Shown here one piece after another: positions 44,859 through 57,518 of a DNA stretch of 64,000 nucleotides. The notes beneath the pieces are model-generated. The model had not been told where the DNA came from and did no database searches. It saw nothing but the letters and a program-made list of their open reading frames with translations. Origin of the DNA: Eutypa lata (taxonomy: Eukaryota; Ascomycota; Sordariomycetes; Xylariales; Diatrypaceae); NCBI GenBank assembly GCA_022661535.1, contig JAKULF010000001.1, forward strand, positions 682,001 to 746,000. The letters are read 5' to 3'. Made by a program: the position numbers and the translations under genes. Positions within the stretch are counted from its first letter, which is position 1. Each line of letters begins with the position of its first letter.

Positions 44859-47096
44859 TCACACCTTCTTATCATCAGCACTCTCATCCCCCTTCACAGC
44901 AGCACCTTCCTCTCCCTCTCCCCCTTCCTTCACCGCCACATCCGCATCCACATCCACACTCTCGAGATCCTCGCCCTTCCTCAAGCCCAGCTGCCGGGTA
45001 TCCCAGCCCCGGGTCTCCAAGAACTCGCGGAACCTTACGTCCTCCAGGGCGATGGTGTCCTGGCCGACATCCGGGAGGCAGAAGAGCGCCAGGGCCCCCG
45101 ACAGGATGCACAGGCTCGCGCTGACGAAGAACGGGTACTGGGCCGTGGCGACCGTGTCCGGGCCCCCCGCCGCCTGGATGTAGGGGAACACCCACGTCCC
45201 CACGAAGGCGCCGATCTTGCCCACCGCCGCCGCCACCCCGTAGTACTGGCCCCGGATCCCCGTCGCGCACGTCTTGGCCGCCAGGAGCCCGATGTTGTTC
45301 CCCGGCCCGAGCTCGCCTAGGCTTAGGAAGACTGGTTGGTGGGTTTGTGTTAGTTTCTTAGGTCAAGTAAGTGGCTGGCGTCTTTATTTTTTTGTCTCTC
45401 CCCCTTTCTTTTCTTCTTCTTTCCATTATTCTTCATGAACGGAGGGAGGGATGCCTCTCTACTTGACTAAAGAACAGACATCCACTGCTCGGACAAGATA
45501 GAGGGCTAGAAGTAACAAGGGAAAGAGGGGTCTAGATGCTGTAAAACCAGGAAAGAAAGAAAGAAAGAAAAAATATATATAAGAAAACCACTTACTGCCA
45601 TACACGACGGTAAACGCGCCTACGAGCGAGGGCTGCGACAGCTTGGCGTACGCGCCTGCCATGATGAAGCCCACGACGGACTGCAGCGTCACGCCCAGGA
45701 CCAGCGTGTACCGCGGGCCCAGCCAGTCGCTGACGAAGGCCCCGAACATCGTCCCGGGGAGGTAGAACAGGTTGATGACGGTGTTCCAGCCGAAGACGGT
45801 CGTCAGCGGCGCCGTGTCCCCGTAGATGTTGGACAGGATCGTGCTCGAGTAGATGCCGAACGAGTAGGTGGAGAACTAGTTAGGGGGAGGGGCCAAGAAG
45901 GAAATGGCCATTGGTTTAGCTTTAGAAGAACTTTGTAGATCACGTATGTGTGTGTGTGTGCGTGCGCGCGCTCTATAGGTAGGTATGTAGGGGAGAGGGG
46001 AGCGGGGATAGGGGAGAGGTGGAAAAGGGGGTAGCTAGCTGCCTTACATCGTAAATAAACCAAATCAGACTAACGACGAACAACCGCCACCCGTAGAACC
46101 GCAGCACGAGCGCGTACGGCGTCCGCGCGTACTTCATGGAGTTCCTGCTGAACTCCTCGGGCTCCTTGAGCTTGAGACGCAGGACGAACAGGACGAGCGG
46201 GAACACGGTCCCGATGCCCAGGCTCGTCCGCCAGATCGTGCTGTAGTACTTGTTCTGGGCGGCTGCGGCCACGACATCTGGGAAATCGGGTTGTTAATAC
46301 ATTGCATACATTTTTGAAGGAAGGTGGGGGAGGGGGGAGCATTTCTCTGTGGTGACCTTACAGGGAACGAAAGCTCCGATCACGAAGCCCCAGTCGATCA
46401 TCGAGTTCGTGAAGAGGATGAACCACCGGTTCCGGGTTCCCGACTTCAACTCGCCGCTGGATTCGGCGCAACTAACGCTGCCGGCGGGATATTCACCTCC
46501 AATGCCGATGCCGACCTACACCAAGAATGTCAAAACCTTTTGGTGAGCGTGGGGAGGGGTATCTAGGAAACTCACGAAGAACCGCCATGCGGTCAGGATG
46601 CTGAACATCCCTATGGAGTCCCCATGGTAATACGACCCGGCTGCGAGAGCCGTGAAGATGATCAGGATGACAGTGGATACGAGCAGAGAACCGGTCCGGG
46701 ACCACCTATCGGCTAGGACGCCGAAGAGGAGCTGACCGACTACCTAAAAAAAACACCACACAAATATATATAAGTCCAAGATCATATATCAACTTAGAAC
46801 TTTAGAAATGCAAGCACCTACCGTTCCCGCAAAGGCGATATCCGCGACATACTTGGCTGCGCCCGAGTTCGAATAGACATCCCCGTACTCGTACTTCAAC
46901 ACGGTCGCGACGGAACCAATAACCTATCATAAGTGTTAGGTCTACACTTTTTTTTCTGTCCCTTTTCTGTCAGTGGAATACTGAATGGGACACACACATT
47001 GTTGACGTAACCATCAGAGAACAGACCGGCGCCGCAAGCCAGGACGGGCCATATAGCGTCCCAGAACGGTCTCTGTTCCAGCGGAGCGGCGTCCAT
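44859..47096 (-). CDS. MFS transporter, Git1-like (glycerophosphodiester/phosphate family)
   Basis: Seven exons in transcription order: 47096-46998, 46923-46822, 46743-46576, 46515-46362, 46277-46048, 45875-45596 and 45331-44859. The protein is 501 aa with about 12 membrane helices. The MFS motif between helices 2 and 3 reads [14 protein letters not shown], and helix 4 has [20 protein letters not shown]. That EYPAGS signature fits the Git1 group (uptake of glycerophosphoinositol or glycerophosphocholine) rather than Pho84, which has DYP there; other organic-acid carriers cannot be excluded. The central loop contains [19 protein letters not shown]. The C-terminal tail is acidic ([18 protein letters not shown]). 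The introns are 74, 78, 60, 84, 172 and 264 nt; the last two are long for this window and carry GT and GAAA repeats. The assignment to plasma membrane is inferred from the family. Confidence 0.85.
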
Positions 47097-49595
47097 GTTT
47101 TTGTTTTCTTCGATTGATGAAGTCGACTATCGAATCGACTTGTTCAAGACCAATGAAGAAAAAGCCTTAGGTAATACGCAGAAACATCCAGATTCGGAGA
47201 CAGGCGAATGAGGTGGTATTTATTTGTGAAAGAGGGTCCACCACGAACCAGCCTTTTTTTCAACGTTGTTTTCTATTCTGAGCAATAAGCTGGGGGGGGT
47301 GTCATGGGTTATATGGTTATTTCCGTGTTGTAACACCAGCACGTGGTTTAGATAATAGGGTTAAAGCTTCTGGGCTAGCTGAGTAGGGTTGCGAGAAAAC
47401 TCTCTGATTTTACGCCCTTTGGGGATAGCTTTCAGCCCGCAAAGAGATTGCGATTACTACGAACGGCGATAGCATTGCTGGGGGACTGCCTTTGACTTTG
47501 GTAAATGGGCAGGTGAGAGGGTGAATATGGGTTAGTTAACTGATCCAGTCCCGACTTCCGAGACATTGATATCTTCGCCCAATGTCCCTGGCTTTCCTAA
47601 CCCTGATCCATTCTACTAGTTCTTACCGTTGCGGGCAGGTAGTACTAAACCAACTAGATAGATAGACTACCAGCCAACTTACATACATACGTACATATGA
47701 GGCGGCGGCGTCGCCGTGGATCAAAAAATCCCCTCCCTCACCCCGGTCAGCCCCGGTAACAAGACCTGTTGTGGATCCCAGACTGATCGGGACGATTGCA
47801 TTATTCCCACATAGATAACTCTAAAGTTGTTGTTGTTGTTGATGTTCCTGCGGTCTTCGATAACTAGCTGGAAAAACACACAAGAAAACTTGTTTCTGGT
47901 TATTTATTGGATGGGTATGTACCTATGAGATAGGCAAGGTCGCAATTCGCCGGACATATATATGGTCCCGTGAACGGTGGCTGCATTGCTGACCACCCGG
48001 AATCACCCACTCGATATTGAACTCTTTCGATTAACTAACTACGGCGAACCCACGTTTTGGGAGGAAGGGGGGGATCGTCTATCTACTATGTATGCAGTTA
48101 TCTGCTTAGCCCGCCCGGGTTGCTGCTGCATCGTAGTATATGTATGTAGAATGACGATTATGCCCAACGAATCGTTCCCCAGCAGGAGGGGATTGGGGAT
48201 CTTCGTCGATCCCAAATTAGCTGATAAGTTAACTTATTAGAGGATTATCTACCTTGCCTACATGTGTGCCAAGTCATGGCGTTGCTGCGCGAAAAAAAAG
48301 CTTATCTGTGAAGCTTGTCTCGAGGTCTTGGAAGAAGTTTTGAAAGGGACCTTGAAACCGGTAGCTAGACAAGGCCTTATCAGGCCCTCTTATTATTTTA
48401 TTTATTTATTTTACTAATTGGTCTATTGTCCTCGTCATCGAACATAGACTTCCTGCGATATAACACTTTGGTTTTGCCTCAGTGACTGTTGTACCTCGTT
48501 TTTTCGAAAATAATGATATCTCTTGGCGGAGTGTCGCGTGCTGCCCAGCTGCTAGATTACCTAGATCGCTAACTAGTAACTAGTAGCTCTAGTTGCTAGG
48601 CGTTGCCAAGCGCGGGGTCTCCCGCTCTGAAGCTTCCTATGATTCCGGGATAGGTATCTGGTCACGTTAGATAGCATCCTATTTTAAAGAAACATGTCAA
48701 GGAAGATCACTTACTTCCCTCTGCCATCAGATGGACACAGTTATATATTGGCATTGTTCTCTCGATTGTAATTGAATCATTGTTGACGTGCTGCTAGAAG
48801 GTTCGGGTTATATTCTACCAAATGATCACTGGGTGTAAGTAAGGGCCGTTACGATGAAGCTCGCATTGTAGTTAAGCTTCAATCTAGAGAAAATTGGACT
48901 CTTTCTTCCTTTCCTAGCAATATAACACTATTGAGTTTAAACATATGAAAGAGGGATAGTGAGACGAATGTCCGAGTGGAAGATCTTTGTCCCACGAGGA
49001 AACCTAGTTCCCTTGAGCCGCAACATCATTATATGATCGATTACACGGAAGACTTGAATCGTACGGTCTAGGAAGTGTACCGGTCTCTTTGCTGTCCCTA
49101 AGCTCTGTCATGTCTCTTAGACATCACCCCACGTATATTAATATAGAATTTTAGACTGTGTCCTACAAGACCACGCAGAACCAATGAGCTAGGGTGTAGG
49201 CTAGCAAATTCCTTCTCTATGTACAACCTCTCACGCCAGGAAGGGTTGCTAGGAGTTGCATATTCATTCTGATAATGTTAAATTGATTCTCGGAATGCAT
49301 AGACTAATTATATTATCAAACGTATAATTTCATGTTCGACTTGTCTGGCCAACTCGTTATTGGTATAAGCTTAAGGCAACATGTAATAAGAGTTCTCCAA
49401 TATCTTGCGAATATAGTGGAAAGTGTTCTCCTGCCCCTGAATCTATGAATATCGTACAGCAAAACACGCTTCGGCCACGTACTCACGCACCAAAAGGGGC
49501 GTACTTTATCGGATTAAAGCTAAATCATTCCCTCTTTATTGATATACATACACCATCTTAACATGAAGTATCATAATCCTATCCTAGCTCGTGTG
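47097..49595. other. 2.5-kb intergenic region
   Basis: This is the largest gene-poor stretch here, upstream of the GIT1-like gene and downstream of the Fpg gene. It is AT-rich. One frame at 47977-48240 starts with GTG and has no motif. No repeat family or transposon end is recognised. Confidence 0.45.
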
Positions 49596-50818
49596 TCATT
49601 TCATGCCACTAAGTCTCGTAGAACGTCTTCTGCCGAGCTCTGGGGCAGGTTGCACATGTTTCTCGTCTTTCGCTTTCTCTTTGCCAGGAGTAGATGTATC
49701 TTGCTCTTTCTTAACCGCTTTCGACTTTGATGTCTTGGCTTTCTTGGCCGGGCGCTCCTCATCCACCCCCTTGCTAGAGGTTTTCGTTTTGCTCTTCGCT
49801 TCGAAAAACTTGCTCTCGGTTCCCTCGTTAGGGATATCCGGGTCCTCTTTTATCTCATCTATGGTTGTGCGTCCCCTTTTCTTTTGAATGGTGGGGACTA
49901 CACAGCTGGTACGACCGCCGACGGTGATGAAAGTGAGCTTCTCGCCATTGGGCAGCGTGGTCGCCGCGTCTTTCTTCCCCTTGCCCCATCTGTGCTTGAA
50001 CAGCCAATCTTCGGGGAACTCGTCCGAGTTGGCCAGAAATTCCACCGCGGTATCACAAACATACCGAACGGCTTTATACAATGTGCTGATGTCCGTGTCG
50101 TCAAAGTCGTCGCTGTACTGCTCCGGATGAAGTTTCGCCTGGTACATAATCTCATCCCCTACCCAGTTACCGATCCCGCTGATGACCGCCTGGTCTAGCA
50201 AGAGAGCCTTGATAGGCACGTGTTTACTCCTCATCTTCTTCCTTAGATACTCTTCTGTGAAGACATCCTTGTCGACGACGGGATCTGGTCCATTCTCGAC
50301 CAGAGGTGAATGTTTCCGGATATCTTCGGCAGCACAGTCGACAAGCCGGACGCGACCGAAGCGTCTAGCGTCTGAGAAAGCCACCTCGACCTTGGGATCA
50401 CTGTCTGTTTCTAGGTGAAACTTCCAGTATTTAGGGGGCCATTGGTCCTTGTCTCCTTTGGACTTCTCCTCGTACCTGTTGTATGCGGTCTGTTGTCCTC
50501 GAATATGGATCCAACCAGTCATGCCAAGATGCATGACAGGGTGCGGCGCCTTGTCGAGGAGAAGCCAGAAATATTTGCCCTGACTGGCAGCCCCGATCAC
50601 CTTCTTGCCTGTCAGAGCCTTCTCGAACTCGGGGCCGCTTGTCCCGACTTTGCCGAAGATATTACTGTCGTCAGGGGCTAATACTTTGCTGATTTTCTTA
50701 CCAACTAGATGGCGTTGTAGGAAATGAGTAAGTCGCGCAACTTATGTTTATAGCTATTAGCTCTCAGTATCAAAATGGGAATAGGACGCTATTCTCTACC
50801 TTCGGCTATCTCGGGCAT
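49596..50818 (-). CDS. Formamidopyrimidine-DNA glycosylase (Fpg/Nei family, zincless type)
   Basis: This base-excision repair enzyme removes oxidised purines and nicks the abasic site. Exons are 50818-50800 and 50740-49596 (intron 50799-50741, 59 nt). The tiny first exon (19 nt) supplies the catalytic start MPEIAEV: Pro2 is the Schiff-base nucleophile and Glu3 the general acid. The protein is 387 aa. Residue Lys61 in QGKYFW corresponds to the conserved loop lysine, and the helix-two-turn-helix reads VISGIGNWVGDEIMYQAKLHP. The C-terminal zinc finger of bacterial Fpg is absent; GGRTSCVVPTIQKKRGR occupies its place, as in plant/fungal zincless-finger enzymes. A Lys/Glu/Ser-rich tail of about 80 residues (KKAKTSKSKAVKKEQ) is probably a nuclear-localisation and DNA-contact extension. 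Confidence 0.93.
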
Positions 50819-52172
50819 GGTGACAAATGACTAGGTTTATATGGCGATGACGGGATGCTCAAACACCTAAATTGGGCTATGAGAGAATAACAAAATAATC
50901 TATTAAAAAAAACAGACCGCTCTCTGTATATTACGGAATTGAAATAACACTAAAATGCTGCTTGGTACATTCTAGAATGAATACCTGGGAATGAGTAGAA
51001 TTATTACTTGTGGTTATCATGACGCGTGCCCTCCTGGTCAGCGCGTTTGAGGTCTAGGCAGAGCTGCATACATCAGTTGATCAGGTATTTAGGTACCTAC
51101 CCATAGGCGTGGCAGGATGCCTACAGGGCTACCTTCAGCTAAGATCTCGATAGACCGCTTAACTTAGGACAACCTCCTAACACCACACATCCAAGGGTCC
51201 ATTGCCTGGTAGAAGAATCCATTGGCTGACTTCATGATGACAGCAGTTCGTCGCCTCAGAGTTGCATGCAGCACATCATATCATACACTCGCTTGAGCTT
51301 TTCTTCGAAATACTGTAGCCAATGTCTTTTCAGCATTGCCCCACACGACTTTTTGCCGTGAATTGCTTTGACGAAATTTTAGTGTGAAAACAGCAGTTTG
51401 GGCAGCACACAATCAACTAGCCTCTAGAGCTAAAGATAGATTGATCAATGACAATAAAAATGATCTCTGGTTGGTCATTAATCCCGGTAGGGACAGGGGT
51501 TTCTTCTTTCTCTCTCCTGGTAACCTTTTCGAGGCCCTCCGTAATGCTGTCAGTTTAAGAGAACAAAAAATAAAAATTTTGTCTCACCATACAACACTAG
51601 CTCTGCTACAGTTAAGAGACCCTTATTTAGCCTACTAATGACTCGTAACCCCAGCCTTTCGCAATGGAACTTAAAAAATAGTTAGGCCTTGTTGAGATTA
51701 TTTCCTCTGTCATCTCCTAAAGACCTGATAAATTCGAAGGACTTCACATGTGAACACTTTCTGTTTGTTGGCTTCCCTCCTCAACCCACACCTCTTTCGG
51801 TGGCAGTCACAGCGAGCAAGTTTTCACGATATTCCGCATAAGCTCGGCATTGGCCAGTGACGTCGGCTCAATTATCAATCTACCGCGATCGGAGCAAATA
51901 GGAATCTTCACCGAGGAAATTCTCTTCCGGCAAGAGCTTGTAAATAATAACATTACCTACCTATACTTTACAGCACATAACTACCCGTACCTGCAATAGT
52001 ACTGAACGTACTTTGCCATTGCAAACTCCTCTGGAGGTATCGAGCAAACGTTCTTCCTTCTATTTGGACAGCACAAGCAAAGCAAAGCAAAGCAGCGTAT
52101 CCCGCTCAATCTATCTTCCTTCACCCCATATAAAAGATCCATTTGCCCGTATCCTAAGTCAATCACGCCAAC
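50819..52172. other. Divergent intergenic region, Fpg / PRS1
   Basis: About 1.35 kb. An open stretch at 51384-51638 begins at GTG and has an odd AT-rich composition, with no recognised product. The region just before 52173 contains a short AGCAA/AGCAAAGC repeat (52073-52094). Confidence 0.4.
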
Positions 52173-53723
52173 ATGGTGAGAAACATCGTCATCCTCTCGG
52201 GTAATTCCCATCCTACCCTCACCGACAGCATCTGTAATATGCTGGGAGTACCTGCCGGCAACCGAATTCTGAGCAAATTTTCCGTTGGAGAGACCCGCTG
52301 CGAAATCAAAGATTCGGTACGAGGAAAAGATGTGTTCATTATTCAATCGGGAGGTGGAGCAATCAATGACCATCTCATGGAGCTATGTATAAGTAAGTAT
52401 GCTATGCGCATAGGTTAGAAGAAGAAGAAGCAGACGGCTGACTGGTCTATTTCCCACAGTGATCTCGGCGTGCAAAACAGGCTCGGCCAAGAGAGTCACG
52501 GCTGTGCTCCCATTGTTCCCCTACTCTCGCCAACCAGATCTCCCATACAACAAGATTGGCGCGCCCTTATCCAGACCACCGTCCGAAGTACCTAGAGACA
52601 AATACACCTTCGAAAGCGTACCAGCAACCCCGGCCCCAGGCATTACGAAGAGCGCAAGCTTCACACATCACGACCTTGCCAAGGTATTGAGTAAGACGTC
52701 AATTACTAATGGATCTGGCACCCCTCGTGTCAATGGCAATGGTGAGAACTACTTCGGCAACGGGGAGACAAGTGCAGCCAACCACGCCCATCACAGCTCG
52801 ACGTCATCTAATGCCGGGAACTTTACGACGCATGACTACGAAAACCATTCTTTGATACAAACGTTTCAGGCCCAGCCAGGGTATAAGCGGTGGGTGGCGC
52901 AGGCTGGGACTTTGGTGGCGGATTTGGTGACTTGTGCCGGGGCAGACCAGTAAGTCCCCTATCAGATTTCGGATTGTTCACCGAGATCGCTTGAAGACTG
53001 GCTACGAGACTCTTCTGGCGGACGACCCTCACTCCAAAGCAAACCTAAAAGAAAGCTGCTAATACGTTTTGTAGCGTGGTGGCACTGGATCTCCATGATC
53101 CTCAGTATCAAGGATTCTTCGACATACCGATGGACAACCTCTATGGTAGGCCCTTATTGAAGCGGTATATCCACCAGAACATTCCCGACTATAAGGATGC
53201 CGTGATTGTGAGTCCGGATGCGGGGGGCGCGAAGCGAGCTACTGCGATCGCCGATAGCCTGGGCATAGAGTTTGCCCTCATCCACAAGGTAAGGGGAAAA
53301 TATGTGTTTCAACCGTGTTGTCAAACTCACCTAGTCAACCAGGAACGCCGACCGACGAGAATCACGGATCGGCAGAATGCAACCATGATGCTGGTGGGCA
53401 ATGTTGCTGGACGGGTCTGCATTTTGATCGATGATCTCGCAGATACGGCCAACACGATCACGCGCGCTGCGAAGTTGCTGCGGAAAGAGGGTGCCACGAC
53501 CATTTATTCCCTCATTACTCATGGTGTTCTGAGTGGAGATGCGCTCTCGCGAATTAACGCATCTGCCCTAGACAAGGTCGTGGTGACCAACTCGGTACCT
53601 CAGGACGAACACAAAAGGCTGTGCCCGAAGTTGGAGGTCCTTGATGTCGCTCCTATTTTCGCCGAGGCCATCCGCCGCATCCATCACGGGGAGTCGATTA
53701 GTGTTTTATTCCAATACGATTGA
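52173..53723 (+). CDS. PRS1: Ribose-phosphate pyrophosphokinase, Prs1 type with internal insertion
   Basis: The enzyme makes PRPP from ribose-5-phosphate and ATP for purine, pyrimidine, His and Trp synthesis. Exons are 52173-52392, 52460-52949, 53075-53288 and 53343-53723; introns of 67, 125 and 54 nt. The last intron is in frame and would be missed as 18 extra codons. The product is 434 aa, against about 320 for ordinary PRS, because of an insertion at about residues 105-213 (Ser/Asn/His-rich: GNGENYFGNGETSAANHAHH). Yeast Prs1 has a non-homologous region at a comparable place, linked to cell-wall-integrity signalling. Core motifs are LPLFPYSRQ, ALDLHDPQYQGFFD, VSPDAGGAKRAT and the PRPP loop VCILIDDLADTANTIT. 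Yeast Prs1 needs partner subunits, so the same may hold here. The start ATG is followed by VRNIVILSGNSHP. Confidence 0.93.
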
Positions 53724-54084
53724 GCGGAGCGGGAGGGCGATCAGATCGACTAACCACCTTCTAAGTGGCTCGCTATAGAGCTTCTTGGCGTTTTTATAAG
53801 TACACGAGATTAATGATTTCAGGGACTAGATAGGTTCCTTACCGGCTAATAGCGGGTGGACATATTGCTTGCATGATACTGCTACTCTCCTTTTCGAGGG
53901 GTGATACTCAGGTTCGAGCATTCGCTAGTGGTGCCTAATTTCGGTTTGGGAGGTCATTCCCCGTGGCATCTAGTAGGTATTATTATGCCTAGACATTGGC
54001 GTCACACGCCAACAGTAAGTAAGACTTCCCTGCCTAGTCTTATTCGCGGTCTCTCGGCATGGCAGTTATAGACTTCGGGCGGGG

Positions 54085-54130
<46 letters not shown>

Positions 54131-55815
54131 TAGTAGGAGTTTCTCAAAAAGAAACAAGATATCTCATAGAGGACGGTTGCTAGACGGGCAATAACCAAAA
54201 AGAACGGTCAATCATGATTCTGCTTCAGTGCAAAATGCTACGTGTCCCGCGAAGCTATACAAAGTTGCAGTCAGACTGATCTGACCCCCTATTCTGTGCG
54301 GAGAGGAGATGGTGCGTTGTGTAGAACAGAACCACTGTGCGCTCTTCTAACAGTCCGGGTCCTTACAAATTGCAAGGGCGTTTCAGGTTCTGTATCAACA
54401 GATAGCTACCAATGTTCGGTAACGTCTATTGATATGCAGACTGCATGTAGGTTACCACCTGTTAAGTATTACACTTTAAACTCGCCTGGGGTTAGAAGAG
54501 AAGCAGCGTCTGCGGGGAGGGCAGCATGCGTTCTCAACAAGGTCTATGTGCATGTTGTGCAGAAGGCTATACAAATAGATCTGCGTAAGGAAAGAAATGT
54601 GAAAAGAAAAGAAAAGCAAACCAAAAAAGAAGAATATTATTCATTGGCTATACCATCCCCATGCTAGCTTCGAGTACGGTGGAAACGAAATCTATTGAAC
54701 ACTTTTTAGTATTCTGGAAATATCTCGAGCTCTGCTAGACTTGCATGATACCCACAGCCACACTACACTTATATCCTCCAGATAGGTAGGTTCGTGCCTT
54801 CTATCTCAATAAACATGTGTTTATTAGCAAATAAACAATAAAGAAATCAATGGTCGTTATAGAATAGAAGTTGTTCCTCGCTCTTCATAGCCGCATTGGT
54901 AACATTAGAGTGCGTGGATACCTACTACAACGTTAAGCTATCCCCCCTTACTCATTCACTCGGATGATCAGCACAGATCAAGCTAGCATATGCCACTGAC
55001 CTAAATCTGGGGAATAACGAGTGACAACAAGGCTGAAACCCCCTTTTCCGTAATTAAATAAAAAGACCATATAGGCATTCTAGTTCCACGGGTCACTGGA
55101 AATCTACACAGTATGATGCCCAAGAGCATTTATCATGAGCGGCGGAAAACATCACTGGCCCATGGCAATAAGCCTACAACGAGCAGTCCGGCTTACGGAA
55201 GTGCTAGCAACTCATACTCATTGATCGTAGATAGACACTGCCGCCCAAGGCTGGTGTCGAAATAGTAAGCGTAAGAACAAGTGAGAATCTGATTAAGTAT
55301 GTGCGTGCACATACCCGTGTTCTGGGTGGTGTTTTGCGGACCCTTTGCTTAAAAAGAACATGAGCCAGTCAGTGATACAACAGCATCCAGACCAGCACGG
55401 TGAGGCAAGTTTACATATAACTGAAATGACTGCATATAACAAACAGATTTTTGACGGGCATTAACTTCTCCACCTTTTCTTCCCAGACGACTACTTGTGA
55501 GAATAGCTCGAGGGCTAAACTGAACGCTCCTCGATTTCAACTCTCGTGTAGTATAAATCACCTCGCGAACACCGACCAAGACACATCCTCTGCTTGATCT
55601 CCTGCCCTCCCATTACAAAAACCACCATCCTGTTCCCACACATAGCATCATCACCATCGATGATCTTATTTTGCTTTACACCGCTATCCGAATCCGCCGA
55701 ATCCACAAAATCCCGCATCGCATCGCTTCGCATCGCTTCGCCTCGCTAGGGGCTTCCCCAGACCGCCTAACAGCTATTTGTTTTCCCGCCATGATCTCGA
55801 CCTCGGAATCTACAT
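53724..55815. other. Convergent intergenic region, PRS1 / PEX11
   Basis: About 2.1 kb, including a TCA triplet repeat. A frame at 54242-54667 starts with GTG and shows no domain. GCATCGCTTC-type octamer repeats lie near 55715-55745. No gene or transposon end is recognised. Confidence 0.45.
54085..54130. repeat. (TCA)n trinucleotide repeat
   Basis: About 15 perfect units lie in the convergent PRS1/PEX11 spacer, 360 nt past the PRS1 stop. Confidence 0.9.
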
Positions 55816-56619
55816 CTACGCAGTCTTCTTCCACTGCGTGTAGACACCGATCAAACTGCTCACGGTACCAGCGAGGCCGACGAGGCCGTCGTCAAGGGAG
55901 GTCCAGCCCAGGGCGGACGTCGGGATAGTCAGGTCGCAGAGGTCGGAGAGGAGCTGGAGCTGGCTCGATTTCCGCTCGCTACAAACAGAACGTCTCCGAA
56001 TTAGCAAAAAGACACATCTCTCACAGCAAGAAAAGTAAAAAAGAGGAAAGAAAGAAAGAAAAACTCACATAGCAATCCTCTTGCTCTCCACCACGCCCTC
56101 CCCTTCCTTCTTATCGACCTTCGCCTCGCGCTCCCTCAGCCGGTACAGCGTGTAGACCTGGGCGACGACGCTGCACGCCAGGCCCATGGCCCAGAAGCGG
56201 TAGGCCTCGGCGCCGGCGCGCTTGGCGCCGTCCCACTTGCGGACGCCGGCGGCGTCGAGGACCGTGGTCAGGTCGAGGGTCAGGTAGCCGGCGTAGCCGA
56301 GCTGGCGGCCGACGGTGGCGTACCGCAGGACGGGGTCGCTGGCCTTGGCGGCGGTGGCGTCGGCCGCGACCGCCGCCGCCTTCAGGTGCTCGACGTTCTT
56401 GCCGACGCGGAGCAGCTTGCGCGCGAGCCCCAGCTGCTTCTTGAGCGCCTCGAACGGCGCGATCTCCCCCTTCGTCCCGTTCGTCCGCAGCAGGTACCAC
56501 GCGTAGAACCGCGCGAAGTACTGCACCGTCCGCAGCAGCTTGTCGCGCCCCGCTGTCGTCCCTACGAACTTCAGGTAGTGCGTCACCGAGGGGTGGTAGA
56601 TCAGCGCGTCTGCGACCAT
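55816..56619 (-). CDS. PEX11: Peroxisomal membrane protein Pex11
   Basis: Pex11 elongates and divides peroxisomes and affects medium-chain fatty-acid flux. Exons are 56619-56069 and 55978-55816, with a 90-nt intron (56068-55979, GTGAGT...TGTAG). The join restores the C terminus ESKRIAIERKSSQLQLLSDL and GLAGTVSSLIGVYTQWKKTA, giving 237 aa, the normal length. The start MVADALIYHPSVTHYLKFV is the Pex11 amphipathic region, followed by GRDKLLRTVQYFARFYAWYL, a second family hallmark. A hydrophobic segment around YRFWAMGLACSVVAQVYTLY precedes a Lys/Glu-rich loop, and the last hydrophobic segment lies in exon 2. Codon third positions are very GC-rich in exon 1. Together with the acyl-CoA synthetase this is the second fatty-acid-related gene in the window, but they are 28 kb apart. 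Confidence 0.95.
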
Positions 56620-57518
56620 TTTGTGTGGTGGTTATTTTTATTTTATTTAATTTCTTTCTCTCCTTATTTATATCTGTTGTTTTATTTGAATATTTCTTTT
56701 TTCCTGCTCGAGGGCGGTTTCTCGCGATGCGGTCCGATGGTTGGTGGATGTATTGTCGTGCGGTATGGGTGTGATGGATGTGATGCGATGCGCCGCGCTG
56801 CGATGTTGCTGGCCCGGAGTTCTCTCTCTTTCTTATCTTAGTACTGACTATAGCTCCGACCAATCATTCGAGCTTCCTCGCGTTGACTTATCAGGACAGC
56901 TGCAGTTTGTGACTGAGCAATAAGCAAGGTGTGGTTATATTAGAACTTCGTAGAGTTAAGTGTCCACTCTGTCAGCGATTAATTGTTTTGCATTGAAAAG
57001 AAAAAAGAAATGATGGAGGCTCAGGTGTGACAGTGAGGGAAGATATCATACATACGAAGGACTGGAGTATGCATAGGGTCGGGTAGGGGGGTGGGGAGCA
57101 TGAAATGGAGTAATACCAGTAATTAAAAGCTCGCTCGCTCTTTCAGCCGAAGAGGGATAGGATGGATAAAATGGCCTGAGGTAACTACAATAGGGCCTCA
57201 GTGACGTGCCACACACAACATATACATACAAATGCAGGCACATGCCGAGGTCCACCGTCGGTTGGTTGTCCGCTAATGCTCTAGGGAGACATCGACGCTA
57301 ACAGCCCCCCCGGCAATTGTCCACCGAGAGAACTCCGGGGAAGTTTTGCGGAGGGTCAGTCACATGCTTTCTTTATTTGTGCTCTGCCACGATCTACCTC
57401 TCCGAAGTCTCCGGCCTCTGCTGATCTCCATTCGCGTTACTTAATTTTATATAAATTAGCTGCTTAACTATAATATAACCAACTATGTACCCGCCAAGAT
57501 GTTATATAGGCACGATTA
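56620..57518. other. Intergenic region, PEX11 5' flank / FAD oxidase 3' flank
   Basis: About 0.9 kb. The half nearest PEX11 is rich in A/T runs on its leader side, and I see no gene in it. Confidence 0.45.

Noticed and set aside
47977..48240. 87-aa frame in the 2.5-kb spacer
   Set aside because: It starts with GTG and has no motif, membrane segment or codon bias.
51384..51638. 84-aa frame upstream of PRS1
   Set aside because: GTG start and AT-rich composition. It could be a decayed fragment, but nothing identifies it.
54242..54667. 141-aa frame downstream of PRS1
   Set aside because: It begins with GTG, has no domain, and ends in a Lys-rich run of A/G-rich DNA. No gene support.
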